Shown piece after piece: positions 1 to 4,791 of a stretch of DNA of 5,989 bases; positions within the stretch are counted from its first letter, which is position 1; the number at the start of each line of letters is the position of its first letter. A program made the translations under genes and the position numbers. The DNA lies in contig CADBQE010000055.1 in NCBI GenBank assembly GCA_902796695.1, positions 1 to 5,989 of the forward strand, given 5' to 3'. Under the pieces are notes generated by a model, which did not search any database, was not told the origin of the DNA, and saw only the letters and a list, made by a program, of their open reading frames with translations. Source of the DNA: an uncultured Lachnospiraceae bacterium (GTDB taxonomy: Bacteria; Bacillota; Clostridia; Lachnospirales; Lachnospiraceae).

Positions 1-531
1 GAAATTCTCGTCCGTGCCGCGCACGCGGGCCTGGCGGGCGATCTGGGCGGCCAGCTGCGCGTGGGGCAGGCCGGAGGCGGAGAAGATGGGCAGCTTCTGG
101 CCGCGGACCAGCGTGTTCAGGCCGTCGATGGCCGATACGCCCGTCTGGATGAACTCCTGCGGGTAGGCGCGGGCGGCGGGATTCATGGGCAGGCCGTTGA
201 TGTCGTTGCGGGAATCGGGCAGGATCTCCGGGCCGTCGTCGATCGGCCGGCCCAGTCCGTCAAACACGCGGCCCAGCATGTCTTCGGACACGCCGAGCTC
301 CATGCTGCGGCCCAGGAAGCGGACCTTGCTGCTCTCCAGGTTCAGGCCGGCGGAGGATTCAAACAGCTGCACCAGCGCGTCGGAGCCGTTGATCTCCAGG
401 ACGCGGCAGCGGCGCTTTTCGCCGTTTTTCAGCTCAATTTCGCCCAGCTCGTCATACGTCACGTTTTCCACGCCGGTGACCAGCATCAGCGGGCCGGCGA
501 CTTCCTGTATGGTGCGGTATTCTTTCGGCAT
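1..531 (-). CDS. ntpB: V-type ATPase subunit B (nucleotide-binding, non-catalytic), 5' part
   Basis: Regulatory, non-catalytic partner of A in the A3B3 head. Only the first 177 codons are in the window. The frame is open at the left edge, and the family is about 460 residues, so roughly 280 are missing. The N-terminal beta barrel (PKEYRTIQEVAGPLMLVTGV) is followed by LGRVFDGLGRPIDDGPEI (about residues 86-103) and the hallmark FIQTGVSAIDGLNTLVRGQKL (starting at about 128). The degenerate P-loop region is SASGLPHAQLAAQIARQA (about 151-168). It lacks the GKT/S of A, which marks this as B rather than a second A. The ATG at 531 has GGGAGGA 7 bases upstream, inside the last codons of ntpA, and only 3 bases separate the genes. 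Subunit D would be expected next, outside the window. Confidence 0.96.
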   Translation of the reverse strand, partial: MPKEYRTIQEVAGPLMLVTGVENVTYDELGEIELKNGEKRRCRVLEINGSDALVQLFESSAGLNLESSKVRFLGRSMELGVSEDMLGRVFDGLGRPIDDGPEILPDSRNDINGLPMNPAARAYPQEFIQTGVSAIDGLNTLVRGQKLPIFSASGLPHAQLAAQIARQARVRGTDENF

Positions 532-534
532 TTC

Positions 535-2304
535 TTAGTCCTCCCTTCCGGCCTTAAGGGCAGTCAGTTCTTCCTTCAGGCGCGCCCGGACGGCTTCGTA
601 AGCGGGCTGGATGCTGCCCTCTTCCGTATATTTGTACCGGCCGATCTCCTCGCGCACGGGCAAGTTCACCAGATCTTCGATATCCGCGCCCTCTTTCAGG
701 GCCTCGAGCGATTCCTGATAATAGGCCAGCACCAGCTTCATCATGCGGTACTGCTTCTCCAGGGACGTATAGGTGTCGATCTCATGGAAGGAGTTCTGGT
801 GCAGGAAGTCTTCGCGCACGGAGCGGGCCGCTTCCAGGCGCAGGCGTTCGGGCGGGGACAGCGCGTCCATGCCGACCAGCTGCACGACCTCCTGCAGTTC
901 GGCTTCTTCCTGCAGCAGGCGCATCAGGTGATTGCGGCAGTACATCCAGTCCGGATAGACGTTCTGATTGAACCATTCCTCCATGCTGTCCAGATACAGG
1001 GAATAGCTGGTCAGCCAGTTGATGGCGGGGAAATGGCGCTTGTAGGCCAGCGCGGAGTCCAGGCTCCAGAACACTTTGACGATCCGGAGCGTTGCCTGTG
1101 AGACCGGTTCGGAGATATCGCCGCCGGCCGGGCTTACGGCTCCGATCACGGACAGCGCGCCGATGCGGTCCTCCGTCCCCAGGGTCTGCACCATGCCCGC
1201 GCGTTCGTAGAACTGCGCCAGGCGCGAGCCCAGGTAGGCCGGGTAGCCTTCTTCGCCGGGCATTTCCTGCAGGCGGCCGCTCATTTCACGCAGGGCTTCG
1301 GCCCAGCGGGAGGTGGAGTCCGCCATCAGGGCGACCGAATAGCCCATATCCCGGAAATATTCCGCGATGGTAATGCCGGTGTAGATGGAGGCCTCGCGCG
1401 CGGCCACCGGCATGTCCGAAGTGTTCGCGATCAGGACGGTGCGCTCCATCAGGGAGCGGCCGGTCCGGGGATCCTTCAGCTCCGGAAATTCGTTCAGTAC
1501 GTCGGTCATCTCGTTGCCGCGTTCGCCGCAGCCGATGTAGACCACGATATCCGCGTCCGCCCACTTGGCCAGCTGGTGCTGGATCACCGTCTTGCCGGAG
1601 CCGAAGGGGCCGGGCACGGCGGCCACACCGCCCTTGGCCAGGGGGAACATGGTATCCACGACCCGCTGCCCGGTGATGAGGGGCTGGGTCGGGGGAATCT
1701 TCTTTTTATAGGGGCGGCCGCGGCGCACGGGCCACTTCTGCATCAGCGTCAGCTCCTTCGGCCCGTCGGGCGTCTCCAGCACGGCGATTTTCTCGGTCAC
1801 CGTAAAATCGCCCTCCCGCAGGTCCCGGATGCGGCCGGACAGGCCCGGGGGGACCATGATCTTATGCAGCACCACGGCTGTTTCCTGCACGGTGCCGATC
1901 ACGTCGCCGGCCTCCACGTAGGTGCCGGGCACGGCAGTGGGGACAAAGTGCCACTTGATGTCCCGCTTCAGGGAAGGCACTTCCACGCCGCGGGTCAGCA
2001 GGTTGGTGCCGGTGACCTTCAGGATATCGTCCAACGGCCGCTGAATGCCGTCGTAAATGCTCTGAATCAGGCCGGGGCCCAGTTCCACGGAAAGGGGCAT
2101 GCCCGTGGATTCCACCGGCGCGCCGGGTCCCAGGCCGGAGGTTTCCTCGTAGACCTGGATGGATGCTTCGTCCCCGTGCATTTCAATGACTTCGCCGATC
2201 AGACGCCGCTCGGAGACCCGGACCACGTCGTACATATTGGCGCCGCGCATGCCGGAGGCCACCACTAAGGGGCCGGCCACTTTTTTTATGATACCCTTGC
2301 TCAT
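535..2304 (-). CDS. ntpA: V-type ATPase catalytic subunit A
   Basis: Catalytic subunit of 589 residues, the normal length. Three copies alternate with B in the head and hydrolyse or make ATP. Order of parts: N-terminal beta barrel (KKVAGPLVVASG onward, about 1-75); the non-homologous bulge region typical of A, absent from F-type beta (about 105-190, with VPGTYVEAGDVIG and IMVPPGLSGRI); the nucleotide-binding domain; and a C-terminal helical domain. The P-loop GPFGSGKT is at residues 232-239 (bases 1588-1611). GCGERGNEM holds the catalytic Glu261 and Arg262. ALMADSTSRWAEALRE is the Walker B region (about 325-340), followed by GEEGYPAYLGSRLAQFYERAG (about 350-370). Lys238, Thr239, Glu261 and Arg262 fall on the same numbers as the known catalytic residues of E. 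hirae NtpA. The start at 2304 (MSKGIIKKV) fits the family. A TTG at 2337 would add eleven unmatched residues. The stop is 3 bases before ntpB. Confidence 0.98.
   Translation of the reverse strand: MSKGIIKKVAGPLVVASGMRGANMYDVVRVSERRLIGEVIEMHGDEASIQVYEETSGLGPGAPVESTGMPLSVELGPGLIQSIYDGIQRPLDDILKVTGTNLLTRGVEVPSLKRDIKWHFVPTAVPGTYVEAGDVIGTVQETAVVLHKIMVPPGLSGRIRDLREGDFTVTEKIAVLETPDGPKELTLMQKWPVRRGRPYKKKIPPTQPLITGQRVVDTMFPLAKGGVAAVPGPFGSGKTVIQHQLAKWADADIVVYIGCGERGNEMTDVLNEFPELKDPRTGRSLMERTVLIANTSDMPVAAREASIYTGITIAEYFRDMGYSVALMADSTSRWAEALREMSGRLQEMPGEEGYPAYLGSRLAQFYERAGMVQTLGTEDRIGALSVIGAVSPAGGDISEPVSQATLRIVKVFWSLDSALAYKRHFPAINWLTSYSLYLDSMEEWFNQNVYPDWMYCRNHLMRLLQEEAELQEVVQLVGMDALSPPERLRLEAARSVREDFLHQNSFHEIDTYTSLEKQYRMMKLVLAYYQESLEALKEGADIEDLVNLPVREEIGRYKYTEEGSIQPAYEAVRARLKEELTALKAGRED
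539..545 (-). promoter_or_regulatory. Ribosome binding site of ntpB
   Basis: GGGAGGA lies 7 bases before the ATG at 531. It is embedded in the final Gly-Arg-Glu-Asp codons of ntpA, and the ntpA stop codon falls in the spacer. This arrangement suits coupled synthesis of A and B. Confidence 0.88.
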
Positions 2305-2314
2305 CAGGTTCGTT

Positions 2315-2322
2315 CCGCCTTT
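2315..2322 (-). promoter_or_regulatory. Ribosome binding site of ntpA (imperfect)
   Basis: AAAGGCGG ends 10 bases before the ATG at 2304. It has one mismatch to AAAGGAGG and a rather long spacer, making it weaker than most sites in this operon. It still favours 2304 over the TTG at 2337, which would place this site inside the coding region. Confidence 0.65.
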
Positions 2323-2341
2323 CGTTATGGTAATCAAACCG

Positions 2342-2662
2342 TTATCTTTCGTTGAAAATAATATCCGAGCCCACGGCTTTTTCCACGGATCTGCGGACGC
2401 GGTCCAGGCCGAGGCCCGTATTTCCGGACAGGCCCGGGATCGGGATCACGGCCGGCAGGAAGGAGGCATCGCAGGCCGCCAGGGCTTCCGGCATGCGGGA
2501 TGCCAGGGCTTCGGTAATATAGATCACGGCGGTCTTTTCCTCTGCCAGTTTTTTCAGCAGCCGGGCGCCCTCTTCGGGGTCCGTAACGGGACAGACCCGA
2601 ATCCCCAGGGCCTGAAAGCCGTAAATACTGTCGTAATCTCCCATGACGGCGATATTAACCAT
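2342..2662 (-). CDS. ntpF: V-type ATPase subunit F (central shaft)
   Basis: Small central-shaft subunit of 106 residues, the usual length. It binds subunit D in the rotor and is thought to modulate ATPase activity. It starts with the typical pattern MGDYDSIYGFQALGIRVCPV: a Rossmann-like first strand, then Gly-Phe and ALG. A middle strand AVIYITEALA (about residues 45-54) follows, then the conserved PAVIPIPG (about 70-77) and a closing helix, RVRRSVEKAVGSDI. Naming differs between species: in Enterococcus the equivalent gene is called ntpG. The ATG overlaps the ntpC stop in ATGGTTAA, which suggests translational coupling. A GAGG lies 7 bases upstream, inside ntpC. A 37-base gap separates it from ntpA. 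Confidence 0.96.
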   Translation of the reverse strand: MVNIAVMGDYDSIYGFQALGIRVCPVTDPEEGARLLKKLAEEKTAVIYITEALASRMPEALAACDASFLPAVIPIPGLSGNTGLGLDRVRRSVEKAVGSDIIFNER

Positions 2663-3626
2663 AGCACTGCCTCAGACTTTCCCGGATCTGCTCCCGGGGC
2701 AGGCCGTTTTCCAGGCCGGTCAGGAGCAGCCGTACGCTTTTGATCTCGGTCTCCCGCGCAATGACGTAAGCGGCCAGGGGGCCGAGCGTTAACGCCTCGC
2801 TCTTCTGCGGGCGGATCCGTTCGATCATCAGATTGTCGCAGGCGCAGTCGAAGGCGCTCATGGAGCGGCTAAGTGCGTCCGCCAGTACGCCGTACGGAGT
2901 GGACCGCAGATATTCCGCCGCGCCGGACCGGCCGCCGGCGGCGGCTTCCGCCAGCAGGGTGCTGTTTATGTCCGGGACTTCGGCCAGCATCGGGACGATC
3001 TCCGCCGCGCTTTTTCCCGCAGCGGCCGCCCGCAGGGCGATGCGGATATCCGCGCTCACCGCCGTGGTGACCGCATAGATGGCCAGGACCGGATCCGGGG
3101 CTTCTTTCGCCGCGGCGGTCAGGGCATCCAGCGCGGCTTTGTCCAGGATCGTGTCGCACAGCTGGCCGTCGCCCGTGCGGGACAGGGTCTGCCATGCCGT
3201 CGCCGCCGCTTCCTGCATGGCGTCGGGGAGGCGGTCGAAATGCTCTTCCCGCACGGCCTCGCGGATCTCCTCCGCGGGGATCGTGCCGCCTTCCAGATAC
3301 AGGCGTTCGGGCGGCAGGCCGGAAGCGGCATAGCCGTCCTTGACGGCCGCCTTCAGGTTATGATAGTCGCGGGTCAGGCGCAGGATATCCAGTTCGCGGC
3401 CGTCGCCGAGGAGTTCGCGCATGAGAGCCCAGGCGGCGTCCTCCTCCGCTTTCAGCATGGCCGGGGCATCGAGCGTCCCGGCGCCGCCGCCCCAGCCTTT
3501 GTCCGCCAGGTAAGCGAGCGCCGCGTTCCGGTCCGGCGCCGCCAGGAGCTGTTCGAAATCCGCTCCGGTCAGCAGGCCGTTTTCCATGACCCGTATCCGC
3601 GCTACTTCGTAGATATAGTCTTTCAT
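2655..3626 (-). CDS. ntpC: V-type ATPase subunit C (d / AC39 family)
   Basis: Subunit of 323 residues, matching the length of the Thermus homologue, in the vATP-synt_AC39 family. It is a funnel-shaped all-helical protein that sits on top of the K ring and receives the tip of the central shaft (D and F). Visible family marks are the N-terminal YIYEVARIRVMENGLLT (about residues 4-20), DYHNLKAAVK (87-96), and the C-terminal block GPLAAYVIARETEIKSVRLL followed by GLPREQIRESL (about 282-317). The protein is Ala-rich and otherwise weakly conserved, as is usual for this subunit. The start at 3626 is preferred because GAGGA lies 5 bases upstream and the protein then begins at the usual family position. 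A GTG at 3656 would add ten residues and lies inside the intergenic hairpin. The stop overlaps the ntpF start by 8 bases. Confidence 0.95.
   Translation of the reverse strand: MKDYIYEVARIRVMENGLLTGADFEQLLAAPDRNAALAYLADKGWGGGAGTLDAPAMLKAEEDAAWALMRELLGDGRELDILRLTRDYHNLKAAVKDGYAASGLPPERLYLEGGTIPAEEIREAVREEHFDRLPDAMQEAAATAWQTLSRTGDGQLCDTILDKAALDALTAAAKEAPDPVLAIYAVTTAVSADIRIALRAAAAGKSAAEIVPMLAEVPDINSTLLAEAAAGGRSGAAEYLRSTPYGVLADALSRSMSAFDCACDNLMIERIRPQKSEALTLGPLAAYVIARETEIKSVRLLLTGLENGLPREQIRESLRQCYG
2670..2673 (-). promoter_or_regulatory. Ribosome binding site of ntpF
   Basis: A short GAGG lies 7 bases before the ATG at 2662, within the 3' end of ntpC. It is modest in strength, but the start overlaps the ntpC stop, so coupling to ntpC translation probably helps. 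Confidence 0.65.
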
Positions 3627-3631
3627 GATGG

Positions 3632-3636
3632 TCCTC
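3632..3636 (-). promoter_or_regulatory. Ribosome binding site of ntpC
   Basis: GAGGA lies 5 bases before the ATG at 3626. It supports this start over the GTG at 3656. The site sits just downstream of the 3644-3664 hairpin and would stay single-stranded when that hairpin forms. Confidence 0.8.
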
Positions 3637-3643
3637 AGTATGC

Positions 3644-3664
3644 GGGCCGATGGCACATCGGCCC
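3644..3664 (-). other. Perfect hairpin between ntpE and ntpC
   Basis: A perfect 9-base inverted repeat with a 3-base loop lies in the 68-base ntpE-ntpC gap. The left arm is 3644-3652 (gggccgatg on the plus strand), the loop is 3653-3655, and the right arm is 3656-3664 (catcggccc). In the transcript it ends 17 bases before the ntpC ATG, just upstream of its ribosome binding site. No U-run follows it in the direction of transcription. A T-run (3669-3673 in plus coordinates) lies before it, so it is not a standard intrinsic terminator. It may act in mRNA stability, processing or translation control of ntpC. The structure is seen in the sequence and its role is inferred. Confidence 0.7.
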
Positions 3665-3694
3665 CGGCAAAAAGGGTGTCGGTGGGCCCGCGGT

Positions 3695-4291
3695 TCAGTC
3701 TTCGAACAGGACGGCACGGACGGCGTCCTTCAGGACGTCGGCTTCGCTTTCGAACAGCGCTTCCAGCGAGCAGTTCTCTTCCACGCCGCCGTACTGCAGG
3801 ATAAAGCCGCCCCGGATCGCGGCGGGAAATCCGCCCAGTACCAGCTTTCCTTTCTGCGCGGCCGCCGCGGCGGCGATCTTCGCTTCAAAGTCCGCCGGAC
3901 GGCGCTCCAGATCCTTTTCGTTCAGGCACAGCTGCCCGTCGCGGCTTAAGTCCTGCTTATCCAGCTGCGCGTACAGGAATGCAAAGTAATCCCGGTCCGG
4001 CAGGTTCAGGATCTGCTCCCACGCCTTGTCCAGCGCCTCCTGCACCAGGGCCCCGCGGGCCGCCAGCAGGGTGCGGCGCTTATAGGCCGCGGCCGTCACT
4101 TCGGCGCGTTCCCGCGCTTCCGTCACCAGGCGCTCCGCCTGCCCGTCCGCTTCCCGCAGAATATCTTCCCGTTTCGCTTTCGCCTCGGCTTCCAGCTTTG
4201 CCGCCTCTTCCCTGGCTTTCTCCAGGATCCCGGCCGCCTCGCTGCCCGCCCGGTCCTCAATATGCCGGAGGATCTTTTCGGTTCCGGTCAT
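3695..4291 (-). CDS. ntpE: V-type ATPase subunit E (peripheral stalk)
   Basis: Peripheral-stalk subunit of 198 residues. With its coiled-coil partner (subunit G, not in the window) it forms the stators linking the A3B3 head to subunit I. The first half (about residues 1-95) is charged and Ala/Glu/Lys/Arg rich with a heptad-like pattern, as expected for the long helical arm. The second half is the globular domain. It ends with the family signature GGFILQYGGVEENCSLEALF at about 161-180, where GGF, NCS and the following acidic helix are the recognisable parts. The start at 4291 gives MTGTEKILRHI and has a near-perfect AAAGGAGG 6 bases upstream. A longer frame to 4321 would add ten residues overlapping the end of ntpK and has no comparable site. 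The Ala stretch at about 140-145 is mildly low-complexity. It is followed by the largest gap of the operon (68 bases), which holds a hairpin. Confidence 0.95.
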   Translation of the reverse strand: MTGTEKILRHIEDRAGSEAAGILEKAREEAAKLEAEAKAKREDILREADGQAERLVTEARERAEVTAAAYKRRTLLAARGALVQEALDKAWEQILNLPDRDYFAFLYAQLDKQDLSRDGQLCLNEKDLERRPADFEAKIAAAAAAQKGKLVLGGFPAAIRGGFILQYGGVEENCSLEALFESEADVLKDAVRAVLFED

Positions 4292-4297
4292 TTTCGG

Positions 4298-4305
4298 CCT
4301 CCTTT
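4298..4305 (-). promoter_or_regulatory. Ribosome binding site of ntpE
   Basis: AAAGGAGG lies 6 bases before the ATG at 4291, immediately after the ntpK stop. It is a near-perfect match to the 16S anti-Shine-Dalgarno sequence and decides the start against the longer frame beginning at 4321. Confidence 0.9.
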
Positions 4306-4307
4306 GA

Positions 4308-4790
4308 TCAGAGTCTCGCAACGGTCAGCAGGGATACCAGCAGAGCCAGGATGGCATACGTTTCCACCATGGCGGGCAGCAGCATGGCGCGGCCGAAGGA
4401 ATCGGGCCGCTTCGCCAGCAGCGAAATGGACGCCACGGAGGCCTTGCCCTGATGGATCGCGGAGATCAGGCCCGCTACGCCGATCGGCAGGCAGGCCGCC
4501 AGGAACAGCAGTCCTTCCGCCGCGGTCGGGGCCGTTCCGCCCAGGATGCCGATCTTGCCCAGCACCACGAAAGCCACCAGCAGGCCGTAGATCCCCTGCG
4601 TACCGGGCAGCAGCTGCAGGATCAGGACCTTGGCGAACAGCTCCGGTTTTTCCGTCAGGACGCCCGCAGCCGCGCGGCCGCCCATGCCGACGCCGATGGC
4701 CGATCCGCTGCCGGCCAGGAAGGTGGCCAGGGCCGCGCCCAGCAGTGCGTAAACGATGCCCAGATTATCAGACAGCATTCCCATGTTCAT
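4308..4790 (-). CDS. ntpK: V-type ATPase subunit K (proteolipid c-ring subunit)
   Basis: Rotor-ring proteolipid of 160 residues that carries ions across the membrane. It is the duplicated 16-kDa type, with four hydrophobic helices at about residues 11-37, 52-79, 91-113 and 134-159. The essential carboxylate is Glu143 in PAMVETYAIL (codon 4362-4364). Helix 2 has LPGTQGIYG with Thr64, Gln65 and Tyr68, and the loop before helix-3/4 has Gln114 (IHQGKAS). From the known E. hirae NtpK structure the sodium ligands are Leu61, Thr64, Gln65, Gln110 and Glu139. The equivalents here are all present, so sodium coupling is inferred. The start at 4790 is chosen because GGAGGAG sits 7 bases upstream. In-frame ATGs at 4784 and 4778 are too far from it, and a longer frame upstream to 4913 only overlaps ntpI. 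It lies 1 base after ntpI and 16 bases before ntpE. Confidence 0.97.
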   Translation of the reverse strand: MNMGMLSDNLGIVYALLGAALATFLAGSGSAIGVGMGGRAAAGVLTEKPELFAKVLILQLLPGTQGIYGLLVAFVVLGKIGILGGTAPTAAEGLLFLAACLPIGVAGLISAIHQGKASVASISLLAKRPDSFGRAMLLPAMVETYAILALLVSLLTVARL

Positions 4791-4791
4791 G

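Noticed and set aside
61..1101. A 346-codon open frame on the plus strand
   Set aside because: It lies antisense to ntpB and ntpA and shows no recognisable domain. Its composition (many Gln, His, Ala, Gly and Val) is typical of the reverse of a GC-biased gene, and ntpA and ntpB are unambiguous.
1576..2268. A 230-codon open frame on the plus strand
   Set aside because: It is fully antisense to the 5' half of ntpA and is His/Gly/Gln-rich with no family features. It is a codon-bias shadow.
2931..2942. A 12-base perfect palindrome (gccgccggcggc) inside ntpC
   Set aside because: It encodes an Ala/Gly stretch in a GC-rich gene. Such palindromes arise easily from GCC/GGC codon use, and nothing else marks it as a site.
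3644..3664. Intrinsic terminator after ntpE
   Set aside because: The stem is perfect, but neither direction has a T-run directly after it. On the minus strand the T-run precedes the stem, and ntpC follows at once as part of the same operon.
3240..3989. A 249-codon open frame on the plus strand spanning the ntpC-ntpE gap
   Set aside because: It is antisense to two well-supported genes, its composition changes along its length, and it has no recognisable motif.
4784..4790. Alternative ntpK starts at the second or third ATG (4784, 4778)
   Set aside because: The strong GGAGGAG is 7 bases from 4790 but 13 or more from the others, so 4790 is the better start.
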